DNA of 19,674 bases from Leptolyngbya sp. SIO4C5 (GTDB lineage: Bacteria; Cyanobacteriota; Cyanobacteriia; Phormidesmidales; Phormidesmidaceae): positions 1 to 19,674 of the forward strand of contig JAAHIC010000015.1 of NCBI GenBank assembly GCA_010671965.1, in the 5' to 3' direction. The notes beneath the pieces are model-generated. The model searched no databases, had not been told where the DNA came from, and saw only the letters and a list, made by a program, of their open reading frames with translations. The position numbers and the translations under genes are program-made. Each line of letters starts with the position of its first letter. Position 1 is the first letter of the stretch. This document shows positions 7,382 through 15,015 of the stretch, one piece after another.

Positions 7382-7916
7382 AGTTGAACAAACCATGAAA
7401 AAGGCGGTTGAAGCCACCCAGCGGGCCTTCAACACGATTCGCACTGGGCGAGCCAACGCCTCGCTGCTCGATAGAGTCATGGTGGACTATTATGGTTCAC
7501 CTACACCGCTAAAGTCTCTGGCCAATATCAGTATCCCAGATGCTTCAACGCTGCTGGTTCAGCCTTTCGACCCCAGCAGTCTGAGCCAAATTGAGCGAGC
7601 AATTTCGCTGTCGGATGTCGGGCTAGTTCCTAACAACGACGGTAAGGTCGTACGGCTGAATATTCCGGCCCTCACCAGCGAGCGGCGTAAAGAGTTCGTC
7701 AAGCTGGCGGCTAAGTATGCAGAAGAAGGCAAAGTTTCGGTGCGCAATGTGCGCCGAGACGGCATCGATAGTATTCGCAAGCAAGAAAAAAACAGCGATA
7801 TCTCTGAGGACGAGTCGCGAGATCTGCAAGATCAGGTGCAGTCGCTCACAGATAAATACACCGCCAAAATCGATCAGTACCTAGCTGAGAAAGAAAAAGA
7901 CATTATGACGGTATAG
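7368..7916 (+). CDS. frr: Ribosome-recycling factor
   Basis: A 182-residue tRNA-mimic protein that, with EF-G, splits post-termination ribosomes. The sequence fits the RRF family end to end: [17 protein letters not shown] (about 21-37), [49 protein letters not shown] and [10 protein letters not shown], with the long helical C-terminus ending in KEKDIMTV. The start is GTG at 7368, inside the 3' end of pyrH. It gives MKLAEVEQ, the usual cyanobacterial N-terminus, and has AGGGGA (7357-7362) about five bases upstream. An in-frame ATG nine codons later would cut the first helix. The overlap suggests translational coupling with pyrH. The stop codon lies in the loop of an inverted repeat (7903-7930). 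Confidence 0.97.
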   Translation: MKLAEVEQTMKKAVEATQRAFNTIRTGRANASLLDRVMVDYYGSPTPLKSLANISIPDASTLLVQPFDPSSLSQIERAISLSDVGLVPNNDGKVVRLNIPALTSERRKEFVKLAAKYAEEGKVSVRNVRRDGIDSIRKQEKNSDISEDESRDLQDQVQSLTDKYTAKIDQYLAEKEKDIMTV

Positions 7917-7930
7917 CCTGACCGTCATAA
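7903..7930. terminator. 10-bp inverted repeat over the frr stop; possible terminator for the minus strand
   Basis: 7903-7912 (TTATGACGGT) and 7921-7930 (ACCGTCATAA) pair perfectly around an 8-base loop. Read on the minus strand, it is followed by TGTCTTTTTCTTT, so it could terminate the small minus-strand gene. On the plus strand no T run follows, so termination of frr there would be weak. Confidence 0.4.
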
Positions 7931-8079
7931 CCAGGGCGGACACAATAGGCCAAATGTAGGGGGTAGCCTTTAACTGCGTAGATCCGATCAACGCAGTTGA
8001 GGGCAACTTCCAGGTTTTGATAGGTTCGCAGCACTTGTTCTTTGCCGTTAGCATACTGAATACAAACTTCCCAAGACAT
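7903..8079 (-). CDS. Small conserved-looking protein, 58 residues
   Basis: The minus strand encodes 58 residues from ATG 8079 to TAA 7905-7903. It begins [20 protein letters not shown] and contains [12 protein letters not shown] and [11 protein letters not shown]. The codon use and amphipathic pattern look like a real protein, and from memory similar short proteins of unknown function occur in cyanobacteria; I cannot verify this here. No known domain is recognised, and it has no signal peptide or membrane segment. Its 3' end overlaps the end of frr by 14 bases on the opposite strand. The last four codons lie in the inverted repeat 7903-7930. There is no clear Shine-Dalgarno sequence. It is convergent with frr, so antisense interference at the 3' ends is possible. 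Confidence 0.6.
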   Translation of the reverse strand: MSWEVCIQYANGKEQVLRTYQNLEVALNCVDRIYAVKGYPLHLAYCVRPGYDGQAIPS

Positions 8080-8662
8080 AAGCTTTATCCAAAAACCTAA
8101 GGGTGAACAGCAAACTCATAGTCTTTGAAGCTGTCAGAGCTGAGCGCTTATAGTTGAACTTCATCGCAGCTTCATCAACCTGGCTATAGTCATCCTATGG
8201 CTTTGCTCAGACTTTGTACTCCGCAAGACTCATGAACTATGTTGGCGAAAATTTACCTGAACCGATGTGGTCACAGCAACAGAGCTGCGGTTTTTACAGA
8301 CGTTTTGTTCTCAATGTTTTTCAGTAGCTGTAGCAGAATTGGCAAAAACTTAGCAAATTGGTATGCCCTACGACAGTTGACTTTCGCACTGAAGCTAGCT
8401 AGTAAATACTGTCTCCCATAAATCACTGAGCTCGACTACTTAAGTAGAAAAATCAAGTTTTATAAAACTGATTTGAAATCTCTTTGAAGAGTCTCGCTTG
8501 AATCTATGGCGATCGCTTAAATGTAGTTAGGCTATCACTGGTACTGCAACAGAAGAATGCCGTCTATCAGTATTTACGCTGTTTCTTAAACAAATCTGTG
8601 GGGACTAAAACTTTAGACAAGCCCACGAACAATTTCAATCATTGGGAGTTTTGTTTTCACCT
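8080..8662. other. Gene-free AT-rich region upstream of the geranylgeranyl-reductase-family gene
   Basis: I see no credible gene here. A 60-residue frame at 8239-8421 (plus) lacks a ribosome binding site and any motif. The region contains one HIP1 octamer (about 8509), a TTGACT box (8377-8382) without a good -10 partner, and two palindromes listed separately. It should hold the promoter of the gene at 8663 and perhaps that of the minus-strand small gene. Confidence 0.5.
8436..8469. promoter_or_regulatory. Pair of perfect palindromes, possible operator
   Basis: CTACTTAAGTAG (8436-8447) and AGTTTTATAAAACT (8456-8469) are each perfect palindromes. Their centres are 21 bp apart, two helical turns, so dimeric regulators could bind the same DNA face. 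The second contains TATAAA, usable as a -10 element. They lie about 200 bases before the ATG at 8663. No regulator is identified. Confidence 0.35.
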
Positions 8663-9796
8663 ATGTTCGACTGCATTATTGTCGGAGCCGGGCCTGCAGG
8701 CACAACAGTCGCCTATCACCTAGCTAAGCGGGGACGGTCAGTTTTAGTCCTAGAAAAAGCTAATTTACCCCGCTATAAGCCCTGTAGCGGTGCAGTGTCT
8801 CCCAGCGTGGCCCAGTGGTTTGACTTTGACTTCGCTCCGGCAATCGATCGCAAAGTGAACCAGGTTCGCTATACCTGGAAGCTAGGCGATCCGATTGACG
8901 CCAAGCTCGAAACTTCCGAGCCGATTTGGATGGTAAAGCGGGACGTCTTTGATCACTTCTTGGTGAAGCAGGCGCAGGCACAAGGGGCAGAAGTCCGTGA
9001 TGGCGTAGCGGTAATGGGCGTAGAGTTCAAGGGCGATCGCTGGGTTGTCCAAACCTCTGAAGGAATTCAAGAAGCTAAGTTTTTAGTTGGTGCTGACGGC
9101 GCTAAAGGTAAGATGGCTGAGTGGCTAGGGTTCAAAGAGCCGAAGCTAAGACAGGTTGGCATTCTAGAAGTCAAAGCGCCCGCCGCCGTCAGCGAGAATG
9201 ACGCGATCAACTTTGAGTTTGGCTTAGTTAAAAATGGCTGTCTGTGGAATTTTCCCAAATCAGACGGTTTTTCCATCGGAGCGGGCACTTTTTTGGGCAG
9301 CAGCCTAAAAGAATTTCGCTCCTCCATTGAAAAATATCTGCCTGAGTTTGGGGTGACCTATGACCAGGGCACTGAATATGTAGATTCGCTGAAGCTCTGG
9401 GACGGCAATCGCCCGCTGCATACCCTCAACGCCGTGATTGTGGGAGAAGCTGCCGCCGTTGTCGATCCGCTCACAGCGGAGGGCATTCGGCCTTCTATCT
9501 ATAGCGGCGTGAAGGCAGCAGAGGCGCTGGATCAGGCGATCGCGGGCAGTCCAGATGCCCTACAGGGCTATACCGATGTCATGCATCAGGAATGGGGCGC
9601 AGACATGCAGTGGGCCCAGCGAATTGCGGGTATCTTCTACCGGATGCCGGGGGTTGGCTATCGCGTCGGCATTAAGCGGCCTACTGCTACCAAGCGGCTA
9701 GGTCAGCTCCTAGCGGGGGATATTCACTATGCCGATATTGCCGGTCGCGTACTCAAGCGCCTCAGCGGCAGCTTGATTCCTGGAATGCGCGGTTAA
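8663..9796 (+). CDS. Geranylgeranyl-reductase-family FAD-dependent oxidoreductase
   Basis: A 377-residue flavoprotein of the geranylgeranyl reductase family, whose members saturate isoprenoid double bonds or act as related FAD monooxygenase-fold enzymes. IIVGAGPAGTTVAYHLAKRG (5-24) is the FAD-binding motif. LPRYKPCSGAVS holds the family's KPCGGA-like block, FLVGADGAKG the second FAD contact, and VGEAAAVVDPLTAEGIRPSI the C-terminal block corresponding to GDAAG..DP...EGI. It is not canonical ChlP, whose C-terminal block differs. Members of this group often sit next to pyrH-frr in cyanobacteria, from memory. The frame extends to a TTG at 8642, but ATG 8663 starts directly before the FAD motif and GGGAG lies upstream, though at a long spacing of about 14 bases. 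The physiological substrate is unknown. Confidence 0.85.
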   Translation: MFDCIIVGAGPAGTTVAYHLAKRGRSVLVLEKANLPRYKPCSGAVSPSVAQWFDFDFAPAIDRKVNQVRYTWKLGDPIDAKLETSEPIWMVKRDVFDHFLVKQAQAQGAEVRDGVAVMGVEFKGDRWVVQTSEGIQEAKFLVGADGAKGKMAEWLGFKEPKLRQVGILEVKAPAAVSENDAINFEFGLVKNGCLWNFPKSDGFSIGAGTFLGSSLKEFRSSIEKYLPEFGVTYDQGTEYVDSLKLWDGNRPLHTLNAVIVGEAAAVVDPLTAEGIRPSIYSGVKAAEALDQAIAGSPDALQGYTDVMHQEWGADMQWAQRIAGIFYRMPGVGYRVGIKRPTATKRLGQLLAGDIHYADIAGRVLKRLSGSLIPGMRG

Positions 9797-9852
9797 TTTC
9801 CCACCTGTCTTAAGCCCAAGCACCCCGCGTTTTAAGTCAGCTACGATAAAAA

Positions 9853-9879
9853 TAAGGGCGTCGGCAGTCGGCGTCCTTA
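9853..9879 (+). other. Imperfect hairpin between the flavoprotein and deacetylase genes
   Basis: TAAGGGCG (9853-9860) pairs with CGTCCTTA (9872-9879), with one G-T wobble, around an 11-base loop carrying the near-direct repeat GTCGGC. Only two T residues follow on the plus strand, so it would be a weak terminator for the gene ending at 9796. Confidence 0.25.
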
Positions 9880-9931
9880 AATCGGTTGGTGCAGCATGGG
9901 ATAAGATGACTGCTGCAGAGTTTGATTGTTC

Positions 9932-10642
9932 ATGAAGCCTCAGTATCGGCTGGTTCAGCAGGTTGCCAGATTCTTTCCTGATGCCGTTTTCTACAAGCCC
10001 ACCGCTGCGCGGGCTGTAGCGCTGACAATTGACGATGTCCCCACTCCAGATGAGCCTGGAGATGCTTCAACCCGGCAAATCTTAGCGGCGATCGCCGATC
10101 ACAATCAGCACCTCGGCCCCCTAGATACGCCTGCCCAGGCCACTTTTTTCATTATTAGCAGCCATCTCAACGACGATGGCGAAATTTTGCAACAAATGCG
10201 GCAGCAGGGGCACGAAATTGCCAACCACGGTGAGGTAGATGACCTCGCCGCCTCTTTAGCTCCTGATTTATTTCACCGTCACATCCAAACCGCTCATCAT
10301 CGCATCTTTACCTTTGCCGATCAGCCCCTGCGCTGGTATCGACCCGGCCGGGGCCTCTACACCCCCAGCATGTTGCAGGTACTGAAACAGATGGAAGGCT
10401 ATGAGCCGCGCTTTGCCTTGGCCTCTATGATTCCGTTTGACACTTTTCGCTTCGCCAATGAGCCGCAGTTTACGGCCTGGTACGTCTCTCAATTTGTCTT
10501 TCCGGGTGCGATCTTGGTGCTGCACGGTGGTTCAGTAGAACGAGCTCAAAACACGGCGCGAGTACTCAAGAATCTGCTACCTGCCTTAACGCAACAGGGC
10601 TATCAGATTGTGACGCTCTCGCAGCTTTGGGATTTGACGTAA
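9932..10642 (+). CDS. Polysaccharide deacetylase-like (NodB fold) protein
   Basis: A 236-residue protein of the carbohydrate esterase 4/NodB-like fold; such enzymes remove acetyl or similar groups from sugars using a metal held by Asp-His-His. Motif 1 is ALTIDDVPTP (30-39) with Asp34-Asp35. Motif 2 is GHEIANHGEVDDLA (93-106). Motif 3 is RWYRPGRGLYTP (134-145) and motif 5 is ILVLHGG (194-200). In motif 2 the first metal His (His99) is present, but the position of the second is Asp103 (HxxxD instead of HxxxH), so metal binding may differ. It has no obvious signal peptide, so a cytoplasmic role is possible. The frame allows a TTG at 9926, but ATG 9932 is preferred. The substrate is unknown, and it may not be a deacetylase of cell-wall glycans. 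Confidence 0.75.
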   Translation: MKPQYRLVQQVARFFPDAVFYKPTAARAVALTIDDVPTPDEPGDASTRQILAAIADHNQHLGPLDTPAQATFFIISSHLNDDGEILQQMRQQGHEIANHGEVDDLAASLAPDLFHRHIQTAHHRIFTFADQPLRWYRPGRGLYTPSMLQVLKQMEGYEPRFALASMIPFDTFRFANEPQFTAWYVSQFVFPGAILVLHGGSVERAQNTARVLKNLLPALTQQGYQIVTLSQLWDLT

Positions 10643-10772
10643 AAATTCAAAGTAAAGTTATGACGATCTTGTGAGGCTTTGAAGTGTAAATCACCTTCTG
10701 GGCTAGCCGTTTGGCTTATAACTAGACAAGCTGCATCTGTCTTGATGGCTCTTTAGGAATTCCGATCTAGCA

Positions 10773-12824
10773 ATGACAGCCCTCCACTCAATTCTTCAGT
10801 TTTTGCTGCAGCCGCTTGAGGTGGCTATTGCGCCGCTGGACGTTTCAGCATTAGCAGACGACGCGCCCAATCCAGATTTACTGCAAAATCTCAATTCAGC
10901 TTTTCTAATTTTGCTTGCAGGCGATCGCCATCCTCAGTTCAGGCAGGCTCAAGCCTGTTTAGAGCAGCTAGCTCAGGCCCCTCAGTGGCGGGAATGGGCT
11001 GAATTTTATCGCCGTAGCGCTGAGCAAATTCAGGCAGAATTGGAGCAACGCATCCAGCAGGATGCCACTTTTGCCGCCAAGCTGAAGCAAGTCCAGACTG
11101 CACTAACGGAAGAACCAGACGATCCGGCGATCGCGGAAATGGTTTGGTCAGTCTTTTTCCCAGAGGGCACCGGCATTCTCGGTCAGGAAGCCGATCGGGT
11201 CGAAGCGCTCCGACAGCAGCGGACAGTTAAGATTAGCCAGCTCAATCCGGAGCCGATTCAAGATCCGGCTAAACAAATTCTCTTCACCTCTAATGCATTG
11301 CTAACGGTACCCCTCAGCAGCGCCGATCTTTCCAACTTTGACACCGACTTTGAAGCCCAGATTACCCAAACGCTAGAAGAACCTCAGCTCTACTGGTATG
11401 ACCATCCGATTCCCATCGGGACTCGCCCAGAAAATAACGAAATTCTCTACGGCCTCAAGCACCTGAATCAGGCGATCGCGGCAGAGCATCAGGCCCAGGC
11501 CCAGGCTTCGGCCAAAGTCAACTGTGTGCTCTCAGTGTCTGTGACCCACAAGCGACTCCAGACATTGGGTAAGCTCTATCTGCATAACGTGCTGGCTGCC
11601 CATGAACCGCTCGACTATCTCAACATCTTCGCGTTCACTGAAGCCGACACCCAGGCGCTGATTGAGCAGGTTTTGCTGCCGATTGTCGATCGCTGCTGCC
11701 CCGATCAGCACGCGGCTGAGCTGCTGCTGGTATTTGGCGTCGATGGCCGCTACGGGCGGCACTACAGCTTCTTGAAGGCGATCGCGGCGCTGTGGCACGT
11801 TCTAATCAACCCGGAAATCAAAGCCACCTTCAAGATTGACTTGGATCAGGTCTTTCCGCAGCCAGAACTGATTGAGCAAACTGGCGCTTCGGCTTTTGAG
11901 CATTTCCAGACGCCGCTGTGGGGCGCGGTGGGTGAAGACGCAGCCGGTCGCCCGATTGAGCTAGGCATGATTGCCGGAGCGCTGGTGAATCAGCGGGACA
12001 TTCACAAGGGCGTTTTTACCCCGGATGTGACTTTCCCGGACGTCAGCCTCAGCCCTGATGAGCATATTTTCTTTAGCAAGCTGCCCCAAGCCCTTTCTAC
12101 CGAAGCGGAGATGATGACCCGCTACGACGCCAATTCTGCCCTAGACAGCGAGAACGCCTGCCTGCAGCGGATTCACGTCACCGGCGGGACCAATGGCATC
12201 TTGGTGGACAGCCTGCGCCGCTTTCAGCCGTTTACTCCCGGTTTCATCGGTCGGGCCGAGGATCAGGCCTATCTGCTCTCAACTCTGACCCAGCCGGAAC
12301 GTCTGGGCTACACCCATGCCTCAGGACTGATTATGCGTCACGACAAGGAAGGCTTTGCCCAAGAGGCGATCGCAATGGCAAAGGTGGGCAAGCAGATTGG
12401 CGACTACCTGCGAATCTTAATGTTCTCGGCTTATGCGGAAGCGCTGCCCCTCAGCGTGGATGAAATTAAAGCAATTACCAATCCCTTCACCGGCTGCTTC
12501 ATCTCGTACCTGCCGATGACGGTGGCGCTGCTGCGATTCGCGCTGAAGGTGGCAACGCTGTTTGACCAGGGCAAGACGGCAGAAGCGGCTGAGTTTATGC
12601 GGGTGGGAATTCCTCAAATTCAGGAATGTCTAGATTTCACCCAGGGCGAACCCAGCCCACTGCAGCAAGCTTATGAGCGGGAACAGCAGGGCTGGCAGCT
12701 TTTCTATCAGGGGCTGAACGGGGTGGAGAAAGCATTGAAGGCAGATGAAGACTGGGCGATCGCGGTGCAAAAAGCAGCACAGCAAATTGTTAATAACTGC
12801 TGGGTGAATGCGCCGGAAGCCTGA
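10773..12824 (+). CDS. Large uncharacterised protein with GT-A glycosyltransferase-like signatures
   Basis: A 683-residue protein that I do not recognise as a named family. Residues 1-150 are helical and Gln/Glu/Ala-rich. The middle part reads like a GT-A fold. VNCVLSVSVTHKR (249-261) and LDYLNIFAFTEAD (280-292) look like beta strands of a nucleotide domain. GRYGRHYSFLKAIAALW (325-341) resembles the acceptor-side helix, and FKIDLDQVF (353-361) a DxD metal site. IHVTGGTNGILVDSLRRF (467-484) then GFIGRAEDQAYLLS (490-503) match the GG...R and ED(Q) catalytic-base blocks of GT2-like enzymes, and ASGLIMRHDKEGF (516-528) supplies a late His. Residues 530-683 are helical. There is no signal peptide or strong membrane segment. 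ATG 10773 follows a TAGGA-type site. It ends 13 bases from the oppositely oriented NACHT gene. The enzymatic role is inference. Confidence 0.6.
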   Translation: MTALHSILQFLLQPLEVAIAPLDVSALADDAPNPDLLQNLNSAFLILLAGDRHPQFRQAQACLEQLAQAPQWREWAEFYRRSAEQIQAELEQRIQQDATFAAKLKQVQTALTEEPDDPAIAEMVWSVFFPEGTGILGQEADRVEALRQQRTVKISQLNPEPIQDPAKQILFTSNALLTVPLSSADLSNFDTDFEAQITQTLEEPQLYWYDHPIPIGTRPENNEILYGLKHLNQAIAAEHQAQAQASAKVNCVLSVSVTHKRLQTLGKLYLHNVLAAHEPLDYLNIFAFTEADTQALIEQVLLPIVDRCCPDQHAAELLLVFGVDGRYGRHYSFLKAIAALWHVLINPEIKATFKIDLDQVFPQPELIEQTGASAFEHFQTPLWGAVGEDAAGRPIELGMIAGALVNQRDIHKGVFTPDVTFPDVSLSPDEHIFFSKLPQALSTEAEMMTRYDANSALDSENACLQRIHVTGGTNGILVDSLRRFQPFTPGFIGRAEDQAYLLSTLTQPERLGYTHASGLIMRHDKEGFAQEAIAMAKVGKQIGDYLRILMFSAYAEALPLSVDEIKAITNPFTGCFISYLPMTVALLRFALKVATLFDQGKTAEAAEFMRVGIPQIQECLDFTQGEPSPLQQAYEREQQGWQLFYQGLNGVEKALKADEDWAIAVQKAAQQIVNNCWVNAPEA

Positions 12825-12837
12825 ATAACAAATTCAT

Positions 12838-14949
12838 TTAATCCCACACGGTCAACATTCGGTTTTCAATTTTCTCCCAGGTCTGTTGCGAAACCCGGAC
12901 AGCACATTCTTTGCAGTCCAAGATTAAGTGGTTGATCGCCAAGTAGTCGGTCAAAAACTGTTTCTCTTCTGAGGTAAGGTTTGAGATTTCTGGATCAAAG
13001 TCAAGCGTATTACACCATAAACCAAATATTCGTTCAACAAAGGCTTGTTGGACTTCTTTGGGCTGATTGCTATCGGGAATTTCTGCTTGAAACGCGGTCA
13101 ACTGGTCTATTAAGTTGTCAAAATCTGCAAATTTAAAGATTTTCATTTCTTTAAATTTGCGGGCGCGGGCGCGGTCGCGGTCGCGGGCGAGGGCGAGGTC
13201 GAGGGCGAGGTCGAGGGCGAGGGCGAGGGCGCGGGCGCGGGCGAAGGCGAGGTCGAAAGCGCGGGCGAGGGCGAAGGCGCGGGCGAGGGCGAGGGCGAGG
13301 GCGCGGTCGCGGGCGAGGTCGAAAGCGAGGGCGAGGACAAGAAAAATCGCGCCTACTCGTTTGGCCGCAGGTTTGCAGTTTCCTGCCGATTCGGCTGTAG
13401 CCCTATCAGCCCACTGAATCAGCGCTTTCAGCTTTGGTTCCTTTAGATGTTGTTGCGCCACTGTCTGCATGTGGAGCAGATAGCTATCAGCCTTGCTCAA
13501 TATCCCTGGAATGAGTAGAAACACTTCTCGCCAGCGATCTTCAGTGGGATGCTCTGCAACGGTAGCGTTGACTAGTTCAGGCTCTTGACTAATATACTTT
13601 GCGGTCAAGTACTCCTGCAGCGTCAGGTGAGAAAATGAGTAAACATCTTCGGCTCGCTCTACAAAGATGCCTTGCTGCTCGGCAATGGCGTCTAAAATAT
13701 CTTTACCGGGCAACGTGGGTTTGTCTGCCGTATCTTCAATAAACGCGTTGATTCTATCTACCAGCTCTTGCCGGGTAAAGAAAAGCTGATCGTTCACAAA
13801 CCCCTCATAGGCAATCTCGGCCAGCATCACCTTTTCTAATTCGGTGTTGAGTCCTTCATAGATATCTCCCATCACCAGCCGCTTATCTGCCGCCCATTCC
13901 TCTAGTAGAATATCGAGGGCTTTGCGATAGAGCGTAGCTCGTTTGTCAAAGAACTTTTGCGTGCGGTTGTAGACCAGGCAGAGAAATGTGAGCAGCAAGG
14001 GCGTTTGAGCCAGCTCTTTAGCCGCTTGGTTACGATTATCATTGAGCTGCTCCCAGCACCGTTGGGCCGTGTTACTTTCCTGATCTAGCGGCGTTTGAAA
14101 CCAGTTTTTGATAAACGTTTCAATCTGCTCACCGTCGAAGTCGGCAAGTTCAACATTGGTAAAGCCAAGAAAGTCAGTGCGGTGGGCGGCAGTGCGACAG
14201 GAGGTAATAAAGCGGTTCTGGTCATAGCGGGTGACAAGGTCCTGAATCGCCTCAATCGCCGGATTCAAAATTGTCTTAGGTACCTCATCCAAGCCATCCA
14301 GCAGAATCAGCAGTTTGCCCTGTTCTAGAGCCTTAGTGGCAAAGGCGGGGGCTTCTGGAAAGCCAAAGTTTGCCAGTTCCTGCACCACGGCACTGACCAA
14401 GTCAATCTGATTCGGATTGAATCGCTTCAGCTCTAAAAAAACGGGTATGCATTCATGCTGCAAGCCACCAGGCTGCTTGCCCTGAAAGGCCGCCAGTCCG
14501 ACCCGTCGTAGGAAAGTTGATTTACCGGCTCCTGGCTGGCCCAACACCGTTAGACACTGATGCCGATTGATAACGTCCGTACCGTCTTGCGGCGTACACT
14601 CTCTCGTACTAAGTTGCCGGATCGCTAAACCTCGGTAGCTCTCTTCTAACGCTTCCAACGACTCAAATCGACGAATGCTCAGGTCGTCTAGAAACTTGAC
14701 CTTGGTGTAGACCTGCTCTAAGGGATAGTCCTGCTTCATCCCCAAGATGCGGACAGCTCCATAGCGACGGCGATATTTCCCTTCGTAGCGCTCTAAAGCT
14801 GCCCTGGCCTGCCGCCGATCTTTGACCGTATCTATAAGAGCACCGCCCACCTTGGTTGCCAGATCAAACACTAGTCCCGTCAGGCCACCCGCTAAGGGAT
14901 CTTCAAAAGGGCCAAGCACACTAGCAGGTGGAACGGCTGGAGGAATCAT
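12838..14949 (-). CDS. NACHT-domain NTPase with Ala-Leu/Ala-Arg repeat tract (NLR-like, candidate antiphage protein)
   Basis: A 703-residue STAND-class NTPase. An N-terminal helical region (about 20-110) precedes the NACHT domain. Walker A is GQPGAGKST (137-145), Walker B LLILLDGLDE (213-222), and the sensor-like segment is RFITSCRTA (246-254). FSHLTLQEYLTAKY (439-452) is the winged-helix element seen in bacterial NACHT proteins. Residues 537-597 form a dipeptide-repeat tract of Ala/Asp alternating with Leu/Arg/Phe. The tail (about 600-703) ends in CKECAVRVSQQTWEKIE and resembles the Cys-containing C-terminal domains of cyanobacterial NACHT proteins. Bacterial NACHT proteins act in biological conflict, and some are proven antiphage proteins; for this one defence is inference. 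It has no HIP1 octamer, unlike its neighbours. It starts 66 bases after the fmt stop, so it may be transcribed with fmt. No clear separate effector domain is recognised. Confidence 0.88.
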   Translation of the reverse strand: MIPPAVPPASVLGPFEDPLAGGLTGLVFDLATKVGGALIDTVKDRRQARAALERYEGKYRRRYGAVRILGMKQDYPLEQVYTKVKFLDDLSIRRFESLEALEESYRGLAIRQLSTRECTPQDGTDVINRHQCLTVLGQPGAGKSTFLRRVGLAAFQGKQPGGLQHECIPVFLELKRFNPNQIDLVSAVVQELANFGFPEAPAFATKALEQGKLLILLDGLDEVPKTILNPAIEAIQDLVTRYDQNRFITSCRTAAHRTDFLGFTNVELADFDGEQIETFIKNWFQTPLDQESNTAQRCWEQLNDNRNQAAKELAQTPLLLTFLCLVYNRTQKFFDKRATLYRKALDILLEEWAADKRLVMGDIYEGLNTELEKVMLAEIAYEGFVNDQLFFTRQELVDRINAFIEDTADKPTLPGKDILDAIAEQQGIFVERAEDVYSFSHLTLQEYLTAKYISQEPELVNATVAEHPTEDRWREVFLLIPGILSKADSYLLHMQTVAQQHLKEPKLKALIQWADRATAESAGNCKPAAKRVGAIFLVLALAFDLARDRALALALARAFALARAFDLAFARARALALALDLALDLALARDRDRARARKFKEMKIFKFADFDNLIDQLTAFQAEIPDSNQPKEVQQAFVERIFGLWCNTLDFDPEISNLTSEEKQFLTDYLAINHLILDCKECAVRVSQQTWEKIENRMLTVWD
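13159..13338. repeat. 30-unit degenerate hexanucleotide tandem repeat inside the NACHT gene
   Basis: Thirty consecutive hexamers of the form G[C/A]G/GAA + [G/T/A][G/A/T]C (plus strand: GAGGGC, GCGGGC, GAGGTC, GCGGTC, GAAGGC, GAAAGC). On the minus strand they encode AL (10), AR (8), DL (4), AF (4), DR (3) and a terminal VL (1). The variation is confined to one or two bases per unit. The tract keeps several frames open on both strands. Repeat number is expected to vary by replication slippage without shifting the frame. Confidence 0.93.
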
Positions 14950-15015
14950 AGAGCCTAGGTCAATCGTCAGCAGGCAAATTACATCAATTTTAGTCGCGCC
15001 TGATCGAATCTGCGG

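Noticed and set aside
8239..8421. 60-residue plus-strand frame between frr and the flavoprotein gene
   Set aside because: No ribosome binding site or motif, and its composition resembles intergenic DNA.
12822..12836. 5-bp hairpin between the convergent gene ends at 12824 and 12838
   Set aside because: Too short and AT-rich to be a credible terminator.
13159..13338. Tandem repeat as a CRISPR array
   Set aside because: Units are contiguous six-base repeats without spacers and lie inside a coding frame.
13115..13417. 100-codon plus-strand open frame rich in Arg-Ala/Arg-Ser, and a second minus-strand frame rich in Ser-Pro, over the hexamer tract
   Set aside because: Both are by-products of the GC-rich hexamer repeat, which lacks stops in several frames. 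The NACHT frame extends far beyond the tract with clear domains.
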